Source: Dentipellis sp. KUC8613 (lineage: Eukaryota; Basidiomycota; Agaricomycetes; Russulales; Hericiaceae). From it: 64,000 nucleotides of DNA. The stretch is taken from the NCBI GenBank assembly GCA_002286715.1, contig NSJX01000001.1:435835-499834 (forward strand). Direction: 5' to 3'. Positions within the stretch are counted from its first letter, which is position 1. Each line of letters starts with the position of its first letter. The notes under the pieces are model-generated. The model was not told the DNA's origin and did not search any database. It saw only the letters and a program-made list of their open reading frames with translations. Position numbers and translations under genes: made by a program. This document shows positions 37,201-47,456 of this stretch, piece by piece.

Positions 37201-38678
37201 ACCTCGCCTCCAACTACACCCCGGGGCGCAGCTGGTCCGGCATCTCGAAGAGGATCCCATAAGCGACCGAGCGTGGACGGTGGGCAACCGCCTGCTTCCT
37301 CGAGTGCGGCGCAGAAGAAGGCGAAGGCCCCTTCGGAGGCTAACATTATACCGCCCATTAGTGTTCTCATTGTCGATGGTCAGAATTTTCTTCAATCCAT
37401 CCCGATCAATTGCTAATGTCCCATTCTAGATAACCCCATTAACCAAACGATCCTTTCGACCTTCATGAAGAAAAAGAAGATTACATTCGACGTGGCCAAG
37501 AACGGCGAGGAAGCCGTGCAGAAGTGGAAGAGCGGAAAGTTCCACTTGATCCTGGTAAGTATAGGTCTTGACCCCAGTCACACACGCTTACGCCCTATTT
37601 TCAGATGGATATCCAGATGCCGGTTATGGATGGCATCGCTGCTACCAAGGAAATTCGACGCATTGAGAAAATAAACGCATCTCAAGGATATCCGACAACT
37701 CCTCAGTCTGAAGGCCAACGCACGCCATCCGATGCTGCATCGACAGATACAAGGATGTCTGCCAGCCCCTACAAGTCGTCTGTGATCATTGTGGCTCTCA
37801 CCGCTTCTTCACTACAAAGCGATCGTGTCGCCGCCCTAGCAGCAGGCTGCAACGATTTCCTGACGAAACCCGTGTCTCTTTCGTGGCTGAATAGCAAAAT
37901 TATCGAATGGGGGTCTATCAAGGCCTTACAGATGTGGGCCGACATCCGACCGGACGCAGTGAAAAGCATGTCTTCCGGCCAGACCGCACAAGCTCAGGAT
38001 ATCGCGCGACGCCTACATGTTCCGGAAGGCCGCGCATCCCCTGTTGGTTCACCCAGCCGCTCGGATTCACTGCCTCGCACGCCCTTGTCCGCACCTCACG
38101 CGGCGGCCGGCGTGTCGCCGACCTCTCTTTACAGTAAGCAGACCACAACCACATTGGCCCTCTCCGCGGACCCTTCATTGGCAAGTGCGGATGTAGAAAG
38201 TGCGGATGCAACGCCTACACAGAAAGCTCCAACGAAAGCGTCTCCCCCACCATCGGAGACCGGAGATCAACCTGTCCCGGAGCCTGGACCTTCATCAACC
38301 CCGACTGCAGAAGGTAATGTCCGCCGCCTATGGTCGCTGTGTTATCGCTCACGTTCACGCAGGTACGGCATCCAAACCTTCGCTTATTGCGGATGTCCCT
38401 TTAGGTTAGGAAAACTTCCAGGATCTCACCGGATGCTGATGCTGAGACTTCTTCGAACCAGCGGACGAGCGTGCGGATGTTTCGACGACGGGCAACCCCC
38501 CACCTGCAGGTAGGTCGCGTGTCCTTCGCGCGTTCCTGACACTGTTTTAACTTCAACCACCACGTTGTTAGAAGAGAACCACAAGGAAGAGCGGAGACCT
38601 GAACAAGCCGAAGCGCCAGATGAAGTTATCACCGCGCGAGCTGACCGCGGTGAGGTGGTGACAGATGCGCCACCATGA
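34241..38678 (+). CDS. SSK1: Ssk1-type response regulator of the HOG/stress MAPK phosphorelay
   Basis: Receives phosphate from the Ypd1 relay and controls the Ssk2-type MAPKKK (family knowledge). First ATG of the frame is 34241 (MTGPARLPAVRLPS); roughly 1,370 residues. The C-terminal receiver is complete: SVLIVDD-NPINQTIL across an intron, phospho-acceptor Asp codon 37608-37610 in LILMDIQMPVMDG, Thr in VALTASS, and Lys codon 37866-37868 in FLTKPV. Upstream lie a region resembling a histidine-kinase ATPase half (FDIGETLQSVGDALSGVAAE through GDAVEVGLFIV, about 35069-35350) and a degenerate second receiver (about 35790-36480). The 3' end is best modelled with three further small introns, continuing past an in-frame TAG at 38407-38409 to the acidic end VVTDAPP and TGA at 38678; an isoform stopping at 38409 is possible. 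Confidence 0.92.
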
Positions 38679-39190
38679 CGGTATTGGGCGACCTTCACGA
38701 ATTACACGCCGGTTCTGATGCCATTGATATACCCGTGGTATCTGAAGGTCGCCGGGTTCATCCGCAGGTTTTTGTAGCTTTATGTTTCTTCTGGGGTTTG
38801 GCTCGGGCCGGGTGTCATCTACATGCTCTTGTGATTTAGCTGCCTGCAAGTGTACTTTGGTTTATGATAACATCATGCTGTCACTCGTTCCGCTCTGATT
38901 CCGAAGTGGTGTGCATGCTGTGGAAAGAGCGCTGGGTTCACGATTGTATAGGCCAAATAGACGTTCGAGGTCGAACTTTCAAACCACGCGCTGCCGAGCG
39001 CCTTGCGGAGTTCGGCACGTTGGTGCTCAGCACGACTCGCTGCCTCATTTAAAACTCCGTGTCAACGCAGGCGTGCGTGCCTCGCCCTGTTTTGTCCCTC
39101 CCGTCCTACTGTCTCCCACTCACCGTCTGCATCCCCGTCGTCCCTTGTCTCCCCGACGAGTGTGGCACACATACCCTTGTTTTCCACTCG
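38679..39190. other. intergenic before the JmjC gene
   Basis: A TTTAAAA element at 39048-39054 and a long CT-rich stretch at 39090-39180 precede the JmjC start and look like its promoter and leader. No exon supported. Confidence 0.45.
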
Positions 39191-42100
39191 ATGAATGGTC
39201 TCCATGACCCTCACAACCACAAACGCACTTCCATCACAGAGCTCCTGAACCCCGTTGCCGCAGCCTCCGCGGATCCCAATCTCCCCGCGTCAAGCCACCT
39301 GGCGAACCTGCCCAACTATGCCAACTCGCCCCAGTTTCAGGACCCACAGATGCCACAACAGATGCCTATGCATGGTCGCACGTCGTCAGGATCGTTCAAA
39401 CTGAGCGCTGCGAGCTGGGGGCAGAGCAACGAGGAAGAGCAGGCCCTGCAGCGGAAGCAGCAGGAACAACAGTATGCATATCCTCGTGGCTACGCGTCAA
39501 CGCCCGGAGTGCTTGCTCCAGGAATATATCCAGATCATCCGTCGCGCGTTCAGCGTCCGCGGGAAGATACGAATGGCGCGCTGCCGCTGGATCCGTCGTT
39601 CTGGCCCAGCCCGAGCGCTAATGAATCGAACCTGTCCTACAACTCACCTTCAGTTGCGCCCACATACTCCGACGAGCGAACCGGTGAGTCTGCTGTCTCT
39701 CGGAAGAGTGCTTTTCCACTCATGTGCCTCTTCAGCTCTCACAGGCGACGTAACGCCGAATCCATCGCCTTCGTATTCCATGCCTCAGGCTCGGTCCGAA
39801 CCTATCAATGGATATCGCCCGGATCCCATGCACTATCAGCCCCGTCCTCCCCATCCATCTATCCCGCAACCTGTGCAAGGTGTGTATGCACCCTCGCACA
39901 TCGCGGTCAATCCTTATTATTATCAAGAGTTAGCTTGGCAGCAGGCTGAGCGGGCAGGTGCCCGTATGCCTGGGCGAGGTGCTGCCGAGCCTCAACTTAT
40001 CCCTCACATGCATCCCCATCCCCATCCTATGTACCAGCCGCCTCCACACTACTATCCCCCGCATCCTGGGATGCCTTATGGCGCGGTGGCGTACGCTCAC
40101 CCCCTGGCAGGTTATATGATACAAGCACAGAAGCGACCTGTGGATGTCGATGCGGATGAGGAGAACGGCTCCAAGCCGAAGAAGGCGCGGAAGTCAAAGG
40201 CAGGCGCAGACAATGCTGCAGGTGAGTGTTTCCGCGCTCGAATGAGGCACTCACGTGATTCATGACGGGCTTTGCCGTATGCAGCCAATGGTTCGCGAAG
40301 GGGCTATAACGCAAAGAAACGCAACGAGGCCGCGCAGATAGCCGCGCAAAACGGTCGGTGCTTTGTGCTCGCGGAAGGAGCCCTCTTCTCATCTATCACT
40401 TTAGCGCAACTCGTGCCCAACGTGTCGTACTCGACGGCAGGCGCTGACAAGGGCAAGCAGAAAGCCGCCGATGGTGAGAGCAATTTCCGCAACACGAGGC
40501 ATATCCCCATCGCTGACCTCACTTTCCCTGATAGGCACCATGAGGATTGTGACTGAGAATGGACCGACGCCCCCAGAAACCCAGGGGCCACTGCATCCAG
40601 AATTGCAGTTTGCACGTTGCATGTCGAATCGGTACAAGGCTGAGAGCTTCCCGCGCTGCGTGTCCTGCACGCGGCGATGGGCAGGCGATACGTGCCGCTT
40701 CCAGGGGATCCGTTTCTTTTTGAAAGATGACAAGGGAAATATCGTGGGCGTCAGCTTTGTAGAGAACCAAAAGCCTGATGCGCCGTCTATGAATTTCCCG
40801 TCAAGATGGAATGTGCCACTCGATGCCAAGTACATCAAGAAGACCAAGGTATGCCCGGGTCTCCTTTTCGGCGACTGTTGTCCGGGCGCTCAAATTGTCG
40901 CAGAGAACTGTGGCAAAGGCTCTGCTTCCCATACTCCGGAGTGAGCTTGAGCATTTAGAGATGCCGGAGGTAATTCGACGTCCGCGAGAGAGCGACGTGC
41001 GCGCAACCTGCGGTACGCATTTCCAGGAACGCTCGCTGAGCTGCCGATCAAAGGTGACTAATTCGCGATGATTTCTGATTGTATTGCAGATACGTGCATG
41101 ACATCGATATTTTCCTCGTCGTGGATGTGCCGTCTGTGCGGGCGCGAGGCGTGCGCGGAGTGCTTCGACAAAGTCCGCGAGCTGACGCAGTACCGGCCTG
41201 GCGCGAACGAGGCCGAGATGGCCGCCGTGCAGGCGAAGCGGGAGACGCACGCGCACTCGAACCCGTTCTTCCTGTCCTGCACGCGCCGCAACGAGCACCA
41301 GTACAAGGACTTCTCGCCCATGTCGCGCTTCTGCAAGGCCGAGCTCGCGCAGGTCGTGCAGGACATGGACGCGCTCATGTCCGAGCCGGAGTCGGACGAG
41401 GCGTCGGCAGCGCCGTCGGCGGGGACACCTGTCAAGGAGGACGCGTCAAGCCCCGGCGCGGATGGTGGCGCAAGCACAAGCAATGGCGCAAATGGAGCAG
41501 TCAATGGCCACACCACGAATGGTGCGAATGACATGAACGGTATGAATGGCACGAACGGCACGAACGGGTACTCCACGGGGATGATGAATGGGAATACGGA
41601 GGGTGGTGTCGGTGGTACATCTCAGTCGAGGCTGCTGGACGGACCCTCAGGTCCCGCCGCGGCCCCGGTTAATGATGGCGACCATCCTTGCAAGAACAAT
41701 GGGGATAGCCGACTGTTGGATGATTCTAGCATGCCGTTTTACACGGCACAACGCATCGCCGATGGTGACCTTACTGACGACCTGTTCCGCCAGGTGTGGG
41801 CCAAAGGGACACCTTTCATGGTGACGGGACTCCTACCCAAGTTTCAAGTGCAATGGAACCCAGACTACTTCGTCCAGAAGTACCCGGTACAGATGGCGTC
41901 CGTCATGGACTGCCAGTCGGACGCGACGAAGCGGATGGGCGTAGCCGAGTTCTTCAAGCTGTTCGGGAAGTACGACGGCCGGACGCAAAGCTGGAAGCTG
42001 AAGGACTGGCCGTCGTCGACCGACATGAAGACGTCGTTCCCGGAGCTCTACGAGGACTTTGGTCGCGCGGTGCCGATGCCGAGCTACTGCAGGCGCGACG

Positions 42101-42821
42101 GCGTGCTTAATCTCGCATCGCACTTTCCCTCAAACACGATTGCCCCAGATCTTGGTTGGTGAGGTGCTACGCGCTTCGAAATATTACTTATGATATGCAG
42201 GCCCGAAGATGTACAACGCGATGGCGTCGGAGGAGAAGCCGGGCGCGAAAGGGTCGACGCGGTTGCACATGGACATGGCGGACGCAGTGAACATCATGCT
42301 GCACGCCGAACCGTGCCCCGACGGGTCCCCTGGCTTCGCTGCGTGGGACCTGTTTCGGTGGGAGGACGCGGCGCAGCTGCGCAAGTTCCTCAAGAAGCGG
42401 TTCAGCAACGGCGGACAGGCGCACGACCCGATCCACTCGCAGCAGATCTACCTGGACAGCGAGATGCGCAAGGAGCTGTTCGACGATTTTGGGATCAAGA
42501 GCTACAGGGTGATTCAGAGACCCGGCGAGGCTATCTTCATCCCGGCCGGCTGTGCCCATCAAGTGCGTAAAGCGCGCACTTTTCATAACGCGCTGGTACT
42601 GATTATGACCAACGGCGGGGGCGCAGGTATGTAATTTGTCGGACTGCATGAAGGTCGCGATCGATTTTGTCAGCCCGGAGAACATCGAGCGGTGCGAGAA
42701 GCTGACGGGGGAGTTCCGAGTGCAAAACCAGAGCATGGCGTGGCGCGAAGATATGCTGCAGTTGCGCACGATGATGTGGTTTGCGTGGTTGTCGTGTACG
42801 CGGCAGGAGGCGGGGAGATAG
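39191..42821 (+). CDS. KDM3-like JmjC histone demethylase
   Basis: Probable Fe(II)/2-oxoglutarate histone lysine demethylase of the KDM3/JMJD1 class, acting on H3K9 by family analogy. Starts MNGLHDPHNHKRTSITELLN; about 500 residues of Pro/Gln/His/Tyr-rich disordered sequence with a basic patch (KRPVDVDADEENGSKPKKAR). A Cys-rich part contains ARCMSNRYKAESFPRCVSC and later CDTCMTSIFSSSWMCRLCGR with EACAECFDKV, like the KDM3 zinc finger. After an Asn/Gly-rich linker the JmjC domain has GTPFMVTGLLPKFQVQWNPD, iron ligands His 42266-42268 and Asp 42272-42274 in RLHMDMADAVNIML, and the distal His 42557-42559 in IPAGCAHQ. The final exon is VCNLSDCMKVAIDFVSPENI. All three iron ligands are present, so activity is plausible. 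Roughly 1,050 residues. Confidence 0.9.
41464..41590 (+). repeat. Asn/Gly/Thr-rich low-complexity coding repeat
   Basis: Within the JmjC gene, codons read as imperfect repeats of NGAN, MNG and TNG (for example MNGMNGTNGTNGY). It separates the zinc-finger part from the JmjC domain and is probably an unstructured, length-variable linker. Confidence 0.7.
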
Positions 42822-43291
42822 AGCAGGAGGATGCGCGTGCGGGACTTCTATCCTATGTTTTCCATTCTATCTATCTATTCGCTGCTGTGAGGGTATCTTG
42901 CTCGTATTCTATGCGGGGCGTGGGTGGGATGGGATGTACTTTTGTAATAGTGCTGATAAGACTGGATGGGCGCTGGATCCTCGGATGCTGGATGACAGGG
43001 ATGGTGCATGTCAGCCAAGCTTTAGACTGGTCTGGCTGATAGTGCCCTCGTGGCAGTACGTACGGAGGAAGGCCGTGCGAGGGAAAATGGCGTGGCGAGT
43101 TGCAACGACTGGGACGGATTGCGATGAGAGGTCTGATGGGATTCAGACCGGAAGGAAACGCCACCGCCGAGAAAGGGAAGAGATACCATATATGGAGATG
43201 ACGTCGCGATCGGAGGCAGGAGGGTGGAGTGTGGTGGCGACGAGGCTCTGAGAGAAAGTCGAGACGAGGACACTCATGAGCACCGCCAGCG
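42822..43291. other. intergenic between the JmjC and MDR genes
   Basis: No exon supported. An ATG at 43276 out of frame with the MDR start opens a frame ending at 43440 and could be an upstream overlapping frame. Confidence 0.4.
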
Positions 43292-46200
43292 ATGGCGAAA
43301 CCTACGCTGCTGCAGTCGATACTCGGGCGGCCGTCCCAGTCGTATGCATTTCCGGCGCAAAAGGACTATCATTCGTCAAAATCAGAGCTGATACGGGCAG
43401 CGGCTTCGCATTCCCATCCACATGCTTCGAGCCGTCGTAGCACGAGTGGCCGCCCCCCTGTGATCGTGAGTACCCCCGCCTATTTCTGCCGCCATTACCA
43501 ACTGTGTTGGACAGCACGACCCTGTTATCGCTCCACCGCCCGACGTCATTCCTCCCCAGCGACTCGAACAGCCCCACGACCACAGCGAAACCGAAGACCA
43601 GGACGAGGACGAATTCGCCGACGCCGACTCGAGCGACGACGAAGACGACGACGACGACGTGTTCTATACTCCGCAGTCCTCGCCCAACACCTCCCCTGCC
43701 ACGTCCATGTACATCGACGCGAGCGTGACCATCACCTCGCTTCTCCCGCCGCCCGATCTCCCAGCTGCGGGCCATGGCTCGGACAGATCGTCGTCCGCCT
43801 CCGACGATTCGGGTGCGTCCTCCTCTGCATCTACAGCCCCGACTTCCGACGAAACACACAACGCAAAACCCGCCCTCGCCCCGCAACAACACCCACACTC
43901 TGCAGGCGACGCCCCGGCCCTATCTCGCCCCTTGTCTGGTCTCGTTCCGAACATGGCCCAGCCCGTCCGCCGTTCCTCCGTCCGCCGCTCCCTCGCGTCC
44001 TCTGCTGCATCCTCCTCGTCTGGGCCCTCGCGTCTCTCCCATGCCTCCAAATATGCTACTGCTCCCAGCACCAGCTCCCCGCTCAACCCGAATCATAATC
44101 ACGGGAAGAACTACACTTATACCGACGAGGACTGGGCAAAGGAGGTCAGATGGCTTGTGTCCCCCACCGCATCCTCCTCTTCGTCTTCCTCGAAATCAAA
44201 ATCTAAAGGCAAGGGCAAACAGCGCCAGTCTGTACTCCCCGATCCCGTCGAGTACGTCGACCTGCCCATCGTGCCGCCCGTCCCCGCTCTCGCACCGCCA
44301 TCCCGCGCGCACCACCATCCCCGGCGAAAATCAACCGTGAGGGCGAAGGAGCTCATGACAGCGCTGATGGAGGAAGATGAAGATGCCACAGGCACAGTCG
44401 ACGAATACCATGCGAGTGTCGGCACGAACGTGCTCGAGCCCGAGCCTCCTATGTCGCTCCTCACGTCCTCCCCATCGCGCGCGCGCCTGCGCACAAGCTC
44501 GGATCCGGCGTCGATCACGACCGTGTCAAGGAGTAACAGCCTTTCTTCGCGCCACTCACGCATCGAGACAGTCCCCCGTACGAGCGATCACGGCCACGGA
44601 CGTGCATCAAATCGAACAGTGTCATCGCAATATCCTGGCCAGTCTTCCTCACGGCACACGCGCAGTCGTACTCTTCCAGCACGTAATTTCCAGCCCGTCG
44701 CGTCGGCTTCTGCGTCCACGTCAGCTTTGGGCATCGCCTCGTATAATTCGACACCCGCTCAAACACATACAGGCTACACCACCCTCACTCTCCCTCGGGC
44801 CGCCTACAAGCCGGCAGATCCATGGCAAACGCTCGGTGGCGGGCGCGTCGATCTGCAGCGCGATGGCAAGGCAACCACAACGATGGTCAGCGTCGAGGTG
44901 GTGAAAGGCGTCGCGCAGTCGATGGGGGCGTTAGGCGTGTTTAGGAGGAGCTCGAGCATTCGACGGAGCAGCGAAAAGGACAGGCGACCGGAGACGTTGG
45001 CAAATTCGGGTAAAGGCAAAGGCAGAAGTCGATCGCTCGCCTCCTCGCTCGCGCTGACGTCGCATCTGACTCCGCCGACGTACGTCTCCTCGTCACAAGT
45101 CCTGATACAGGTATCCGCCGTTGCATTGGAGGGCCTAGATGCACAGATCGTAGGAGAGAAGGCGGCCGCGGGCGATTCCGGGTTTATACCTGGACGCGGT
45201 GTGGTGGGGAGGGCGATGGAGGTCGGCTGGGATGTACGAGAAGAGGATATCAGGAGGGGGGAGTGGGTAATTGGGCTCGCAGACGTCAGGAAGGTCAGTC
45301 TCTATCCTGGTCATATATACATTATTCAGGCCATATCAGCCTCGCGTCGCGTCCCCGGCCCTGTGCCTGGCTTCGCCTCTGCGTCTCGCCAATCGGCACC
45401 CGTACACGTTCCGTCTTTGCTGTCTTGTCCATGTCTCGCATGCACGCTGGCTGACTTTTTCTCACTGGATACCTACAGTGCGGTACTCTTGCCGAATTCA
45501 TCCTCCTGGACAGACATCGCGTACACCGCGCCCCACCGCCATATGTCACGCCGAACTCCCTCTTCACGCCCCCATCCTCTGCCGACAGCACCCCTTACTC
45601 ATCGCGATCGACTTCTCCCGACCCCTCGGTCACGCCTGCGAATCCCCCGCCCGTCATCAACATCGAGTCCCTCGCGCTTCTCCCCCTCGCCGGCCTCCCT
45701 GCCTACCGCGCCGTGCGCACCTACATGGCGGTTTCCGAGACGCAGGGTGGCCGCGCCCTCGTCTTGCGCGGGCACGACGGCGTCGGCGGCCTCGCGACGC
45801 TCATGCTCCTCAGCCTGGGCGTGCAAGTCATCGTGCACGTCGACCCCACCACTGTCGGCCTCGACGCACGTGAAACCCCCCTCATCATGCGCGAAGACGA
45901 GTGCGTCCACGGCGTCTGGAAACGCCGGCGGCCACCCGTGCTCGAGGAGCTGTACCTGCAGGCCATGTCCTGGGGCGCGTCCGCGGTCATCGTCGGCGAG
46001 CCCGGCGCGGTGTGCGACACGCTCGCGATGGACCACGCGCCCGTCGACTTCGTGCTCGACACGGTTGGCGGGCGGTCCGTGTGGGAGGCGGCGCAGCGCC
46101 TGCTCGCGCGGCCCGTCCCGGGTGCCGGCGACGCACAGTTCACGACGGTCGTGGGCGAGGTCGGCGGCGGGCGCGCGGTGCCGTCCGCGCAGGACCACTG

Positions 46201-46600
46201 GAAGGCGGGCGTGCGCTCGCTGCGGCGCGTGTTTTCGAGCAGCAGTAGCAGCGGGAGTGGGAGCGCCGGGTCGCCGGTGCCGTCTGCCGCGTCGACGCCC
46301 GATCTGGTTCTCACCCCGTCGAAGAGCAGAGGCGGGAAGAAGAGCAAGGTGAAGCCCCGCGCGGTGGGATACTCGTGGGTGTCGTGCGTCGCGGATGTGG
46401 ACTTTGAGGGCGGCGATGTGAGGGAGGCGCTTGGTGCGCTCGTGAGCATGCTTGAGGGCGGCGTGCTGCTGCCCGAAGTGCTCATTGCTGGTCCGGAATA
46501 TGGGCGCGGACGTGTGCTGGGGTTGGAGCGCGCGACGGAGGCGTTCGATGGAGGCTTGTTGGACGGCGGGGGCACGGTGGTGGTGCGCGTTGGGGGGTAG
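43292..46600 (+). CDS. MDR-superfamily (quinone oxidoreductase/AST1-like) protein with long disordered N-terminus
   Basis: Three exons: MAKPTLLQSILGRPSQSYAF to GRPPVI, then a long exon beginning HDPVIAPPPDVIPP, and a third exon starting CGTLAEFILLD. About 450 residues are Ser/Pro-rich and acidic in part (ETEDQDEDEFADADSSDDED). The medium-chain reductase fold follows: SSQVLIQVSAVALEGLDAQI, GFIPGRGVVGRAMEVGWDV, IRRGEWVIGLADVRKCGTLA, an insert, LALLPLAGLPAYRAVRTYMA, and the nucleotide loop LRGHDGVGGLATLMLLSLG. It ends GGGTVVVRVGG. No catalytic-zinc Cys/His set is evident, so it resembles the zinc-free quinone-reductase or yeast Ast1 branch. Enzymatic activity is uncertain; Ast1 acts in membrane-protein targeting. 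Confidence 0.8.
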
Positions 46601-47145
46601 GTGCGTCGTTGGCCGTGGTGGACGTCGGCTGCATTTTGTTGTGATCGCTTTCGCTGCTCGTTTGCTCGCATCTCGCTGTATCTGCCTTCTCTCTCCTATT
46701 CCCAGTTCCGTTTCTTCTTCCTCTCTCAACGTCATCTCCCGGACCTCTTTATGCATACCTCCTCACACATCCACGCACACGCACGATGCATTTGATTATG
46801 TCGCTTTGTACACATACATATACACTACATTATATGCGCTCTCACGAATGGCGCTGGCACGTATCCTTTCCATTTCTCCTCCCACGTACCTAACGTTCTT
46901 CATGAAACTGATGGTTGACATTTCATATCTGGTTTCAGTCTGGTCTGGTAGAAGTCTTTCTTTTATTTTTTGAGTTTGGCCTGTGGTGCTCGTGCTCTGT
47001 ACTTAGATCGGAATTGCTTTCAATGCGGATATCAATATAATGAATAGAATTTTCGTTCTTGCTTAGAGCTTAGGATCAGGTCAAGAGTGTAGGAAAGACG
47101 GTGTCGAGAGATCTCGTTGGGAGAGGAACTTCTTGGGGAAGGAAG
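46601..47145. other. 3' flank of the MDR gene
   Basis: AT-rich towards 46780-47060, with no supported exon. Confidence 0.5.
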
Positions 47146-47151
47146 AAAAAA
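47146..47151 (-). terminator. Pol III T-run terminator
   Basis: Six T on the minus strand, one base past the 3' end of tRNA-Cys, the standard Pol III stop signal. Confidence 0.7.
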
Positions 47152-47152
47152 G

Positions 47153-47234
47153 AGACCCCACCGTGGTTCGAACACGGGCCCCTACGATGAGTCGCTGACT
47201 GCAATCGTATGCTCTACCACTGAGCTATAGAGTC
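47153..47234 (-). tRNA. tRNA-Cys (GCA) with a 10-nt intron
   Basis: Reading the minus strand from 47234: acceptor GACTCTA pairs with TGGGGTC (wobbles allowed) and the discriminator at 47153 is T, the identity base typical of tRNA-Cys. D-arm GCTC/GAGC; anticodon stem TACGA/TCGTA, perfectly paired; anticodon GCA within TTGCA; T-arm CCGTG/CACGG with loop TTCGAAC. The anticodon loop is 10 nt too long, fitting an intron after position 37. AGTC-AGC-GACT at the site can form a small local hairpin. The spliced tRNA is 72 nt. Confidence 0.92.
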
Positions 47235-47456
47235 ATATGTTCCGCATTGACGTTTTCATCCCAAATGCTGGGCAACATCATCCTCAAGCCAGGCAGCAGA
47301 CCGCTGCAGACGGCTATCGAACTGTCGTTGAAAGTATGGCTATAGAGATGGTCCAAGTAACAAACACACGCTGTGAACCTCAAAACCCGCTGACAATACA
47401 TACATATATGTATCCAACGGTCCCGAGCCGTCCGAAACACCAATGGGTACCTATAC

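Noticed and set aside
41079..41531. Arg/Gly-rich frame overlapping the JmjC gene
   Set aside because: Same-strand shadow in another frame of the zinc-finger exon.
45599..46756. 385-codon and 316-codon minus-strand frames
   Set aside because: They mirror the GC3-rich third exon of the MDR gene; composition is Arg/Pro/Ala-rich shadow and no family motif is present.
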